Positions 20,601-29,989 of a stretch of 64,000 nucleotides of DNA are shown piece by piece. The notes beneath the pieces were generated by a model. It was not told where the DNA came from. It made no database searches and was given only the letters and a program-made list of their open reading frames with translations. Within the stretch, counting starts at the first letter, position 1; each line of letters starts with the position of its first letter. The position numbers and the translations under genes are program-made. Origin of the DNA: JACCTU01 sp963809175 (GTDB lineage Bacteria > Actinomycetota > Thermoleophilia > Gaiellales > Gaiellaceae); NCBI GenBank assembly GCA_963809175.1, contig CAWEIK010000003.1:1-64000 (forward strand). The letters are read 5' to 3'.

Positions 20601-23600
20601 GGTGGCCCGGAGGCGAACGGTGTAGTCGCCGTCCGCGGCGAAGTTCGCTCCCGCGAAGGCGAGCGACCACGAAACGGTGCCGGCAGCGGAGCGCCAGTTC
20701 TCGACGGCGTCCGCGAACGCGGTGCCGTTCCAGTACAGGTTGTCCGAGTCGCGCTTGATCGAGATCTCGACCGTCTGGAGCGCCGCGCCGCCGGTGTCCG
20801 AGGCGGTGCCGCTGAAGTCGTTCCAGCCGGCCAGGTTGTAGAACGCGCCGGCGGCCGGGAAGGTGAACGCCGCGCTCGGATCGGTCGTGTCGATCGTCCA
20901 GGTGTGGCTCGCGGGGGAGGCATCGGTGTTGCCCGCCGCGTCGGTCGCCCGGACGTCGAACGTGTGCGAGCCCTGCGTCAGGCCGCTGTAGCTCTTCGGG
21001 GAGGTGCACGCGCCCCACGAGCCGCCGTCCAGCCGGCACTCGAAGGTCGAGCCGCCCTCGGTCGAGGAGAACGAGAAGCTCGGCCCGGTGACGTTCGAGG
21101 GGTTGTTCGGCTGCGCCGTGATCGTGGTGTTCGGCGCGGCGTTGTCGACCGTGAAGGTGCGCGAGGCGGGGGTGCCCTGGACGTTCGTGGCGAGGTCGGT
21201 GGCGCGGACGCGGACGGTGTAGTCGCCGTCGGCGGGGAAGTTGCCGGCCGCGAAGGCGAGCGACCAGCTGGCGGTGCCGGCGGCGAGCCGCCAGTTCTCG
21301 GTGCCGTCGGCGAAGGCGCTGCCGTTCCAGTACTGGTCGTCGGAGACGCGCTTGATCGAGAGCTCGACCTTGTCGAGCCCTGCGCCGCCCGTGTCGGAGG
21401 CCGTGCCGCTGAAGTCGTTCCACGAAGCGTTCCGGTACGGTGCCGCTCGCGGCCGGGAACGTGATCGCCGACGACGGGTCGGTCGTGTCCACCGTCCAGG
21501 TGAACGAGGCGGGGGAGGCGTCGGTGTTGCCGGGGCCGTCGGTCGCACGAACGTCGAACGTGTGCGAGGCCTGGGTCAGGCCGCTGTAGCTCTTCGGGGA
21601 GGTGCAGGCGCTCCACGAGCCGCCGTCGATCCGGCACTCGAACGTCGAGCCGCCCTCGGTCGCGGTGAAGGAGAAGGAGGCGCCGGTCGCGTTCGTCGGG
21701 TCGTTCGGCTGCGCGGTGATCGACGTGTTCGGCGCAGCGTTGTCGATCGTGACCGTGTACGAGGTCGCGGCTTCGGTGTTGCTCGCGTTGTCGAGCGCGC
21801 GAACCCGGAAGACGTAGTCGCCGTCCGCCGGGAAGTTCGACGACGGGAAGGTCAGCGACCACGAAGCGGTGCCCGTCGCGGTGCGCCAGTTCTCGGTGCC
21901 GTCGGCGAAGGCGGTGCCGTTCCAGTACTGGTTGTCGGAGACGCGCTTGATCGAGACCTCGAGCCGCAGCAGGCCGGCGCCGCCGGTGTCGGACGCGGTG
22001 CCCGCCGGGTTGTTCCACGAGCCGTTGCGGTAGACACCGCCCGACGTCGGGAACGTGACCGTCGACGACGGGTTGGTCGAGTCCTCGACGTAGTTGACCG
22101 CGCTCGAGCAGGCGGACTGATTCCCGGCTGCGTCGGTCGCACGCGCCGTGTACGAGGTCGCGGAGTTGTCGGCGACGTCGGGCGGGTTGAGGCCGGCGCC
22201 GCCGAAGGCTGCGGCGGTGCCGGAGGCGACGGAGCCGCCGGTGCAGTCGTTGGTCGCGTAGACGTTGACGGTCGAGCCGGCCTCGGCGGTGCCGGTGACC
22301 CGCGGGTCGTTGTTGTTCGCCGGGGAGGCGGGGGTCGTGGCGAGCGCGGACGGCGCGCTCGGCGCGGCCGAGTCCTCGACGTACGTGACCGCCGACGAGC
22401 AGCCGGACTGGTTGCCCGGCGGCGTCGGTGGCGCGGCGGTGTACGACGTGGTCGAGTTGTCCGCGACGTCGGCCGGGTTGAGGCCGGCGCCGCCGAAGGC
22501 TGCGGCGGTGCCGGAGGCGACGGAGCCGCCGGTGCAGTCGTCGGTCGCGTAGAGGTTGACGGTGGAGCCGGCCTCGGCGGTGCCGGTGATGCGCGGGTCG
22601 TTGTTGTTCGCCGGGGAGGCCGGGGTCGTGCCGAGAGCCGAGGGCGCGCCCGGCGCGGTCGAGTCCTCGACGTAGGCGATCGCCGACGAGCAGACCGACT
22701 GGTTGCCCGCCGCGTCGGTCGCCTTCGCGGTGTAGGAGGTGCGTGGAGTTGTCGGCGACGTCGGCCGGGTTGAGGCCGGCGCCGCCGAAGGCTGCGGCGG
22801 TGCCGGAGGCGACGGAGCCGCCGGTGCAGTCGTTGGTCGCGTAGACGTTGACGGTGGAGCCGGCCTCGGCGGTGCCGGTGACGCGCGGGTCGTTGTCGTT
22901 CGCCGGGGAGGCGGGAGTCGTGCCGAGCGCGGACGGCGCGACGGGAGCGGCCGAGTCCTCGACGTACGAGATCGCCGAGGAGCAGGGGGACTGGTTCCCG
23001 GCCGCGTCGGTCGCCGTCGCGGTGTAGGAGGTGGTCGAGTTGTCGGCGACGTCGGCGCGGGTTGAGCCCGGCGCCGCCGAAGGCTGCGGCGGTGCCGGAG
23101 GCGACGGAGCCGCCGGTGCAGTCGTTGGTCGCGTAGACGTTGACGGTCGAGCCGGCCTCGGCGGTGCCGGTGATGCCGCGGGTCGTTGTTGTTCGCCGGC
23201 GACGCGGGCGTCGTCGCGAGCGCGGACGGCGCGCACGGCGCGGCGGAGTCCTCGACGTACGGCGACGGCCGCCGAGCAGGCCGGACTGGTTGCCGGCCGC
23301 GTCGGTCGCCCGCGCGGTGTACGAGGTGGTCGAGTTGTCGGCGACGTCGGGCGGGTTGAGGCCGGCGCCGCCGAAGGCTGCGGCGGTGCCGGAGGCGACG
23401 GAGCCGCCGGTGCAGTCGTCGGTCGCGTAGACGTTGACGGTGGAGCCGGCCTCGGCGGTGCCGGTGATGCGCGGGTCGTTGTTGTTCGCGGGCGAGGCCG
23501 GGGTGGTCGAGAGCGCGGACGGCGCGCTCGGCGCGACCGAGTCCTCGACGTAGGAGATCGCGGACGAGCAGACCGACTGGTTGCCGGCCGCGTCGGTGGC

Positions 23601-26600
23601 CCTCGCGGTGTACGGGGTGGTCGAGTTGTCGGCGATGTCGGGCGGGTTGAGCCCGGCGCCGCCGAAGGCTGCGGCGGTGCCGGAGGCGACGGAGCCGCCG
23701 GTGCAGTCCGTTGGTCGCGTAGACGTTGACGGTCGAGCCGGCTTCGGCGGTGCCGGTGACGCGCGGGTCGTTGTTGTTCGCCGGGCGAGGCGGGCGTCGT
23801 GCCGAGCGCCGAGGGTGCGCCCGGAGCTGCCGAGTCCTCGACGTAGGAGATCGCCGAGGAGCAGGCGACTGGTTCCCGGCGGCGTCGGTCGCCGTCGCGG
23901 TGTACGAGGTGGTCGAGTTGTCGGCGATGTCGGGCGGGTTGAGGCCCGGCGCCGCCGAAGGCTGCCGCGGTGCCGGAGGCGACCGAGCCGCCGGTGCAGT
24001 CCGCCGTTGCGTAGACGTTGACGGTCGAGCCGGCCTCGGCGGTGCCGGTGACGCGCGGGTCGTTGTTGTTCGCCGGGGAGGCCGGGGTGGTCGCGAGCGA
24101 GGACGGCGCGCTCGGCGCTGCCGAGTCCTCGACGTAGGAGATCGGCCGCGGAGCAGACCGACTGGTTGCCGGCGGCGTCGGTCGCCCTCGCGGTGTACGA
24201 GGTGGTCGAGTTGTCGGCGATGTCGGGCGGGTTGAGCCCGGCGCCGCCGAAGGCAGCCGCGGTGCCGGAGGCGACCGAGCCGCCGGTGCAGTCCGACGTC
24301 GCATAGATGTTGACGGTCGAGCCGGCCTCGGCGGTGCCGGTGATCCGCGGGTCGTTGTTGTTCGCGGGCGACGCGGGAGTCGTCGCGAGCGACGGAGGGC
24401 GCGGCAGGCACGCCGGTGTCGATCGTGATCGCGAACGTCGCGATCGCGGTGTTGCCGACGTTGTCGGTCGTCCGGACGCGGAAGTTGTAGGCGCCGTCCG
24501 CGGGGAAGTTCGCGCCGGCGAACCCGAGGCTCCAGCGTCGTCGTCCCCGTCGCGGCGTTCCAGACTTCCGCGCCGCTCGCGAAGGAAGCACCGTTCCAGT
24601 AGTTGCCCGCGCCCTGGCGGATCGAGACGTCCACCGCGGCGATCCCCGACTGCGAGCTGTCGTCTGCGGTGCCGCAGAGGTCGCCGGGCCCGGTGGAGCA
24701 GCCCGCGTTCCAGCCCGCTGTGTTGTATGCGGAGGTGTCGACCGGGAAGGTCGTCGTCGGCGCGTTCGTGGCCGAGTCGTCCGAGAACGTCAGCGTCGGC
24801 AGCACGAGTGAGTTCGTGGCCGCGTCGAGCGCGTTGACGACCTCGGTCGGCGAGCTCGTCGTGTTCTGCACCCAGGTGAAGGTGTTCGAGTCGTAGGGCC
24901 CACCGGCGGGCGTCGCGACGGTCGAGGCAACGTGCGTCCAGCCTGTCGACGTTCCGCCGAGGGCGTTCGTCCGGCTGCCACCCGGCCCGGAGCCGCCGAC
25001 GTTGTCCGTCACCGTGTCCCGCAGCCGGAAGTTGCCGCCGCCGGACTGGACGCCCCGGTACCAGACGGTCGTTCCGCCCAGGTAGGCGGAGCCGGCCGGC
25101 GTGACGCTGTTCAGCGCCAGCACCCCGGAGGTCGGGTTCGTGCGGTCGATCTTGTACGTGGCGGAGACGCCGGGCGACTCGGCGTTGGCGCCGTTGTCCG
25201 TTGCGACCACGCGCACGGTGTAGTTGCCCTCAGCGGGGAAGCTCGCCCCGGCGAAGGTGTACGACCAGCTGACGTCGTCGGCCGCCATCGTCGTGTTGTT
25301 CATGAACTCGGTCGCGCTGCCGAACGAGGCGCCGTTCCAGTAGTTGCCGGTCCCCTGGCGGATCGAGATCGCGACGCTCGCGATGCCCGACTGCGAGTCA
25401 GAGGCCGTGCCGCAGAAGCCGTTCGTCGCGCAGCCGGCGTTCCACGCAGCGTTGTTGTAGTTCCCGCTGGCAGCCGGGAAGGTCAGGACGGAGGTGTTAG
25501 GCGCCGTCGAGTCCTGCGTGACCGAGATCGACTGGCCGACGTTTCGCGAGCTCGCAGAGGTGACGATCGTCGAGCCCCCAGCGGCGAAGCCGTCGTAGAC
25601 CCCCGAGGCGAACGCGCCGGTCGCGTTGTTGACCGCGACGCGCTGAGGACAGCCGGCGCCCGCGGCACACGTCGCCGGGAACGTGCTGTTGGCGGTGATC
25701 GCGCCGACGCCGATGCGGAGCGAGTTCGCGGTAACGGCCGGAAGCGTGATCGTCGCGGAGTTGGCGGCGGCGCTTGCCGAGCTGACGGTCCCGGTGTTGT
25801 CGACCCCCGACCACGCAGTGATCGCCGCAGTGCCGGCCGTGCTGACGCTGATGTTGAACTGGTACGACCCCGAACCGTTTCCGTCCGCGGCCGTCGCGCG
25901 CTTCCTGAACGTCGCGACCTTCATCTTCGGGCTTCCGGTGCCCGTGCTCGTCAGGACGGCAGTCCAGAGCCCGCTCGGGTCGGTGATCGTGGGGGTGTCG
26001 TCTTTGATCCCGACGTGCGCGAGCAGGAGGTCGCCTTCGCGCACGGCGGCCGGAATCGTCGGCGTCAGCGACGTCGAGCCCGCGCCGTTCTGGACTCCGG
26101 CGCCGGTCGAGCGATACGCGATCGGGTCGATCACGTACGGAACCGGGAGCTCGGCGTCGTCGAGGTCGAGGGCGAGCAGCTGCGCCTTGCCCTGGTCGAC
26201 GAGCCGCCACCGTGTGCCCGACGGCGTGACGTCCTTGCCGTGCGTGTCGAAGATCTTGGCCGGGCCGAGCAGCACGTCCGAGACGCGACCCGTCCGCTCG
26301 TCGACGAAGCCGACCCGACCGGCATCGAGCAGGCGTGCTCGCGCCGACCCGTCGAGCGTCCACGTCCACGTCCGTCGACCCTGACGGCTCTCAACCGTCA
26401 AGTACTGCTCGAGGCTTTCCTTCTGGAAGGTGATCGTCTCCGAACCGAACGAGGCCGTGCGGTGCGCGCCGTGTTCGTAGCGGCGCCACGTCCCGGAGCC
26501 GGAGGTGGTGAGCGTGACGGACGCGAGCTCGGTGGCGAGACCGAAGCTCGCGTCCGTCACGTTCGTGGTCAGACCCGGTGCCGGCTTGCGGACGAGTGGG

Positions 26601-26749
26601 GCCGTCGCTTGTGGCGAGCCCAACACGTTCCCTAGAAATGCCGGAGCCGAGCCTGCGCTGTGCTGCTCCTGTCGGCTGGCGAGCTGAGCCAGAAGCAGCA
26701 AGCAGACGAGTCCCACCCCAAGGGCGGAAGCGAGAGCGAACCGAGGCAT
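11324..26749 (-). CDS. Giant secreted Ig-like repeat protein with FnIII, PASTA and receiver-like C-terminus (multiple frame breaks)
   Basis: About 15.4 kb, roughly 5,100 residues once some 26 one-base breaks are bridged. N-terminus: ATG 26749 and hydrophobic signal LASALGVGLVCLLLLA. Residues about 30-210 resemble the N-terminal module of actinobacterial wall-associated repeat proteins, ending in VPYVIDPI; a beta-sandwich domain of about 180 residues follows. Then come three kinds of Ig-like module: WNG...FPADG...YTVRVRATD units, eight tandem 97-residue units (24.4-22.1 kb), 85-residue units with TFECRLDGG and HTFEVRATDAAGNTD (22-15 kb), and about 15 units of about 90 residues of the type NDPGANLRGTV...VDN (16.4-12.5 kb). 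The C-terminus has an FnIII-like domain, a PASTA domain (LAGKTLDEARAILVNRGF), a beta domain and a receiver-like domain. Likely a cell-surface adhesin or scaffold. Frame breaks include 24535, 24395, 24144, 23947, 23865, 23782, 23709, 23281, 23265, 23176, 23058, 22741, 22411/22433, 21438, 20385, 19888, 19809, 19210, 19148, 18962, 18365, 12480, 12065 and 11340. The alternative start is GTG 26845. Confidence 0.8.
12060..12480 (-). other. FnIII-like and PASTA domains of the giant protein
   Basis: Between frame breaks at about 12480 and 12065 the protein reads PTDFVAKLEVDGSLTLRW...DPADLRVFTIVAIDGDG, a fibronectin type III pattern, then STSVLAGKTLDEARAILVNRGFAVG, which matches the PASTA consensus (V-x-G-x-x-x-x-x-A-x-x-x-L-x-x-x-G-F). 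PASTA domains commonly bind peptidoglycan fragments, which would anchor this end at the wall; this role is an inference. Confidence 0.55.
17560..19400 (-). repeat. Tandem 255-bp (85-residue) Ig-like repeats
   Basis: About seven consecutive copies of a unit encoding ITAQPSDPSNSANADFSF, EGGSTFECRLDGG, CTSPKSYTGL and HTFEVRATDAAGNTDASPASFTWTID. The recurrence interval is 255 bases (for example 18057 to 18312). Copies are highly similar at DNA level, and further copies alternate with another module from 20 to 22 kb and from 15 to 17 kb. Each copy carries two Cys residues, probably a disulfide. Confidence 0.85.
22070..24400 (-). repeat. Eight tandem 291-bp (97-residue) Ig-like repeats
   Basis: Near-identical units begin about every 290 bases. 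The conserved block encoding GTAAAFGGAGLNPPDVADN recurs at about 22181, 22471, 22760, 23054, 23345, 23639, 23930 and 24224. Each unit reads ATTPASPANNNDPRVTGTA, EAGSTVNVYATNDCTGGS and ATDAAGNQSACSSAV, resembling the Big_6 type of bacterial Ig domain. Most frame breaks of the gene fall here, spacing the copies at 289-294 rather than 291. Confidence 0.88.
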
Positions 26750-27022
26750 GCGGAAGCGCCCGGCTGATGCCGAGCGCTTTGCAGATCGCCGCAGTTCGGA
26801 GTTGCTCGCCAAGACTCGCCTTCCATCGCACGTGCGTGCCCGCACGTAGACCAGGCATCGGAGAAAAGACCCGCCACCTGTAGTTCCGGGAGGGGTAAAC
26901 CCAGAATTGCGTAGAAAGTTCCCCCTTTCGGGTGAGCCTCCTCGCCCGAAGCCCTTCGCGGGCCAAACGGCCCGGCCCCGGCAATCGACCTCTAGTCGAG
27001 GTCGAGGGTTGTGCTCAGCGGG
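26750..27022 (-). other. Structured intergenic leader upstream of the giant gene
   Basis: 273 bases with no convincing gene. It holds an inverted repeat just after the receiver-like gene (CGACCTC-N5-GAGGTCG, 26986-27004), a GGGCC-N4-GGCCC hairpin (26960-26973), and GGGT-AA-ACCC (26893-26902). The first two could terminate the regulator transcript although neither has a U-run. The third could be an operator or part of the giant-gene promoter. An in-frame GTG at 26845 would extend the giant protein by 32 residues into this region. Confidence 0.4.
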
Positions 27023-27391
27023 TCAGCGAAGCGCCCGTCGGCCGTAGATCCCGCCGGCGACGAGGTTGCGGATCGACTCCGCAGACGCGCCACGTTCTTC
27101 CGGGTAGACCCACCGCCCGTCGTCGAGCAGCTGCACCGTGTTCTCGCGCAGCGAGATCAAGATCACCGGCACCCGGGCGAACCGCGCGTACGTCGCCGCG
27201 ACCGCGCCTTCCTGTTCGTCGTCGACGACGATCGCGTCCGGCTGGAGCGACTTCAGCAGGCCGCCGAGCTCGGGCTGGCGCGCCGGGATGAACTTGCACT
27301 CGGCGAGGCCCTCGAGCGCGCCGGTCACCGCTTCGCCGAGCAGCGGGACCGCGCAGATCACGGCGACGAGCGGCGCCTCGCGCTCGCTCAT
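27023..27391 (-). CDS. Stand-alone receiver-like protein
   Basis: 122 residues without an output domain. The fold pattern is receiver-like: VAVICAVPLLGEAVTGAL, DAIVVDDEQEG with an Asp where the phosphoacceptor would lie, VPVILISLREN at the Thr/Ser position, then WVYPEERGASAESI, where the conserved Lys is absent. It may be a degenerate or non-phosphorylated partner. The ATG (27391) overlaps the TGA of the LuxR-type regulator (ATGA), so the two are co-translated. Downstream on the same strand is the giant surface protein, which also ends in a receiver-like domain. No homologue name can be given. Confidence 0.68.
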   Translation of the reverse strand: MSEREAPLVAVICAVPLLGEAVTGALEGLAECKFIPARQPELGGLLKSLQPDAIVVDDEQEGAVAATYARFARVPVILISLRENTVQLLDDGRWVYPEERGASAESIRNLVAGGIYGRRALR

Positions 27392-28128
27392 GCCGACCTC
27401 CCCTCGGCGACCGGTTCGTCGCGGTAGGCCGAGACGTAGAACGCGGCCGCGGCACGCCGGGAAGGTGCGTCGAGTTTCTGGAGGATGTTCTGCATGTGCC
27501 GCTTGACCGTGAACTCGGAGATCGCGAGCTCCTCGGCGATCTCCCGGTTCCGCGCACCGCGTGCGACGAACGCGAGCACTTCCTTCTCGCGTTCCGAAAG
27601 CACTGCCGCGCGCTCGCGCGCCTGCGACCGCGCCTCGAGCGTGTGGATGGCGTCGATCATCAGCGCCGCCATGTCGCGCGACAGCGGTGCCTCCCCGTTC
27701 ACGGTCCCGCGCAGCGCGCGCAGAAGCCCCGTCGGCGAGATCTCCTTGTGCAAGAAGCCGTGGGCTCCCGCGGTGATCGACTCGAGCACCGCGTCGCGGG
27801 ACGGTTCGAGCGACCAGACGATCATCGCTGCGCGCGTCCGCGACCGCACGCGGCGGACGAGGTCGATGCCGCCGGTGGGCGGCAGGTCGAGGTCGATGAG
27901 CGCGATCTCCGCGTGCCCGCCGGCGAGGAGTCCTGCGGCGTCCTCGGAGCTGCTCGCCTCGAGCACCTCGAGATCGCTCTCACGCCTGAGCAGGTTGCGG
28001 ACGCCCGTGCGAAAGAGCGGCAGCGGATCCGCGATCAGAACGCGGGCGCGCCTCAGCGCGTGATCCGTTTCCGGCGACGGACCATGTTCAGATGGTCCCG
28101 GCTGTGGTTCCGCGTCATCTTTGGTCAT
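27388..28128 (-). CDS. LuxR/NarL-family response regulator
   Basis: 246 residues: a charged N-terminal tail (1-27), a receiver domain (about 28-150; phosphoacceptor Asp in LIDLDLPPTGG, Lys in GFLHKEISP) and a LuxR-type helix-turn-helix (about 180-235) with LSEREKEVLAFVARGARNREIAEEL and FTVKRHMQNILQKL. It should bind DNA when phosphorylated. No sensor kinase is in the window. It begins a minus-strand run of LuxR regulator, receiver-like protein and giant repeat protein, making the latter a candidate target. Confidence 0.92.
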   Translation of the reverse strand: MTKDDAEPQPGPSEHGPSPETDHALRRARVLIADPLPLFRTGVRNLLRRESDLEVLEASSSEDAAGLLAGGHAEIALIDLDLPPTGGIDLVRRVRSRTRAAMIVWSLEPSRDAVLESITAGAHGFLHKEISPTGLLRALRGTVNGEAPLSRDMAALMIDAIHTLEARSQARERAAVLSEREKEVLAFVARGARNREIAEELAISEFTVKRHMQNILQKLDAPSRRAAAAFYVSAYRDEPVAEGRSA

Positions 28129-28270
28129 CGTGGGTCAGTCCGGGGCATCCGGCAAGGGCCCCTGTGGAGATCTCCGGCTCTGGGCCGAGCCGCGCGACAG
28201 GTTTGAGTAGCTTTCCAGCCGCGGAGAGCCACGGGCTCGTGGTTCCAGGCCCGGGCGTGCGATCTCGTCG

Positions 28271-28288
28271 TCCACAGAGACATGTGGA
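28271..28288. promoter_or_regulatory. Palindromic operator candidate upstream of methylmalonyl-CoA mutase
   Basis: TCCACA-GAGACA-TGTGGA is a perfect 6-bp inverted repeat about 27 bases upstream of the -10 hexamer of the mutase gene. It lies in the 201-base gap (28129-28329) between the divergent regulator and mutase genes, in which no gene was seen. It may bind a regulator of either gene. Confidence 0.35.
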
Positions 28289-28314
28289 TGAAGAGGTCGG
28301 ATTTTCCCCATCCG

Positions 28315-28320
28315 TACAAT
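28315..28320 (+). promoter_or_regulatory. -10 element of the mutase large-subunit gene
   Basis: TACAAT ends 9 bases before the ATG at 28330, so the mRNA should begin within a few bases of the start codon. No good -35 match was seen. Confidence 0.5.
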
Positions 28321-28329
28321 CGCTCGGCG

Positions 28330-29985
28330 ATGGCGACGACCGAAGACCGGCGCTCAGCCTCGGACCTCGAAGCCTGGAAAGAGCTCTACGAAGCGACGGC
28401 GGAGCGCGAGGGCGAGCTCTTCTCGACCATCTCGGGGGTCGAGAACGAGGCGCTCTACACGGCCGACAACGTCGTCGTCGAGGACACGAGCTACCCGGGC
28501 GTCTACCCGTTCACGCGCGGCGTCTACCCGTCGATGTACCGCGGGAAGCTCTGGACGATGCGGCAGTTCGCCGGCTTCGGCACGGCGGAGGAGACGAACG
28601 AACGCTTCCGGTACCTGCTCGACCACGGCCAGACGGGGCTCTCGACGGCGTTCGACATGCCGACGCTGATGGGCTACGACTCGGATCACGAACGTTCGGT
28701 GGGCGAAGTCGGCCGCGAGGGCGTCGCGATCGACTCGCTGGAGGACATGGAGACGCTGTTCGCGGGGATCCCGCTGGGCGACGTCTCGACCTCGATGACG
28801 ATCAACTCACCGGCGGCCGTGCTGCTCGCGTTCTACGCGGTCGTCGGCGAGGAACAGGGCGTCCCGATGTCGGAGCTCCGCGGGACCGTCCAGACGGACA
28901 TCCTCAAGGAGTACATCGCGCAGAAGGAGTACATCTTCCCGCCGGAGCCGTCGATGCGGCTCGTCACCGACATGGTCGAGTTCTGCTCGACGGCGATGCC
29001 GAAGTGGCATCCGATCTCGATCTCGGGGTACCACATCCGCGAGGCCGGGTCGACGGCGGCGCAGGAGCTCGCGTTCACGCTGGCCGACGGGTTCACGTAC
29101 GTCGAGTGGGCGATCGAGCGCGGCCTGGACGTCGATGCGTTCGCACCGCGGCTCTCATTCTTCTTCAACGCGCATCTCGACTTCTTCGAGGAGATCGCGA
29201 AGTACCGCGCCGCGCGGCGGATCTGGGCGCGCGAGCTGCGCGACCGGTTCGGCGCGAAGTCACCGCGGTCGTGGTTGATGCGGTTCCACACGCAGACGGC
29301 CGGGGTCTCGCTGACCGCGCAGCAGCCCGAGGTGAACATCGTCCGGACCGCGCTCGAGGCCCTGGCGGCCGTGCTCGGTGGCACGCAGTCGCTGCACACG
29401 AACTCGTTCGACGAGGCACTCGCGCTGCCGACGGAGGATGCAGTTCGGATCGCGCTGCGCACGCAGCAGGTGATCGCGCACGAGACGGGTGTCGTGAACA
29501 CGATCGACCCGCTCGGCGGGTCGTACTACGTCGAGCATCTGACGAACGAGCTCGAGCGGCAAGCGTACGAGTACTTCTCGCAGATCGACGCCCTGGGCGG
29601 CGTCGTCGACGCGATCAAGGAGAACTTCTTCCAGCAGGAGATCGCCGACGCGTCGTTCCGCTACCAGGCCGAGGTCGAGGCGAAGCAGCGGATCATCGTC
29701 GGCGTCAACCGGTACCAGTTGGAGGACGAGCAGCCGCTCGAGATCCTGAAGATCGATCCGGCTCTGGAGCCGCAGCAGATCGCGCGCGTGCAGGCGCTGC
29801 GAGGCAGGCGCGACTCGGCGGCGGTGGAGTCGGCGCTCGCGGCGTTGAAAGCCGCCTCCGCGCGGGACGACGTGAACCTGATGCCCGTCATCCTCGACGC
29901 CGCCCGCGCGTACGTGACGATGGGCGAGATGTGCGACGTCTGGCGCGAGGTCTGGGGTATCTGGCGCGAGACGCCGGTCTTCTGA
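28330..29985 (+). CDS. Methylmalonyl-CoA mutase, large (catalytic) subunit
   Basis: Coenzyme B12 enzyme that interconverts (R)-methylmalonyl-CoA and succinyl-CoA, feeding propionyl-CoA carbon into the TCA cycle. 551 residues comprise the TIM-barrel domain only: YPGVYPFTRGVYPSMY, FGTAEETNERFRYLL, TAFDMPTLMGYDSDH, SISGYHIREAGSTAAQE, MRFHTQTAGVSLT and NTIDPLGGSYYVE are family blocks. The B12-binding domain is a separate gene at 30742, the two-gene arrangement found in archaea and several actinobacteria. ATG 28330 is chosen over an upstream in-frame start (28282) because of the -10 placement and homology. The related isobutyryl-CoA or ethylmalonyl-CoA mutases cannot be fully excluded. Confidence 0.93.
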   Translation: MATTEDRRSASDLEAWKELYEATAEREGELFSTISGVENEALYTADNVVVEDTSYPGVYPFTRGVYPSMYRGKLWTMRQFAGFGTAEETNERFRYLLDHGQTGLSTAFDMPTLMGYDSDHERSVGEVGREGVAIDSLEDMETLFAGIPLGDVSTSMTINSPAAVLLAFYAVVGEEQGVPMSELRGTVQTDILKEYIAQKEYIFPPEPSMRLVTDMVEFCSTAMPKWHPISISGYHIREAGSTAAQELAFTLADGFTYVEWAIERGLDVDAFAPRLSFFFNAHLDFFEEIAKYRAARRIWARELRDRFGAKSPRSWLMRFHTQTAGVSLTAQQPEVNIVRTALEALAAVLGGTQSLHTNSFDEALALPTEDAVRIALRTQQVIAHETGVVNTIDPLGGSYYVEHLTNELERQAYEYFSQIDALGGVVDAIKENFFQQEIADASFRYQAEVEAKQRIIVGVNRYQLEDEQPLEILKIDPALEPQQIARVQALRGRRDSAAVESALAALKAASARDDVNLMPVILDAARAYVTMGEMCDVWREVWGIWRETPVF

Positions 29986-29989
29986 TCCT

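Noticed and set aside
22070..24400. Tandem repeats as a CRISPR array
   Set aside because: Repeat unit is 291 bp with no short repeat/unique spacer pattern, no cas genes, and the array encodes Ig-like domains.
18300..24540. Frame breaks in the repeat gene as phase variation or gene decay
   Set aside because: The same kind of single-base break occurs at unrelated unique sites in essential genes, which points to sequence error; the adjoining 12.5-18.3 kb of the same gene is unbroken.
26761..26800. Possible cyclic di-GMP riboswitch (GCAAAGC...CAGCCGGG on the minus strand)
   Set aside because: The short similarity to the GEMM core lacks the GNRA-capped P2 hairpin and the closing GGUUACC-like strand; the stretch can also be read as an N-terminal extension of the giant protein.
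28266..28291. Two DnaA-box-like nonamers in inverted orientation (TCGTCCACA and TGTGGATGA)
   Set aside because: Only two imperfect boxes, no AT-rich region and no dnaA/dnaN nearby; read instead as a palindromic operator candidate.
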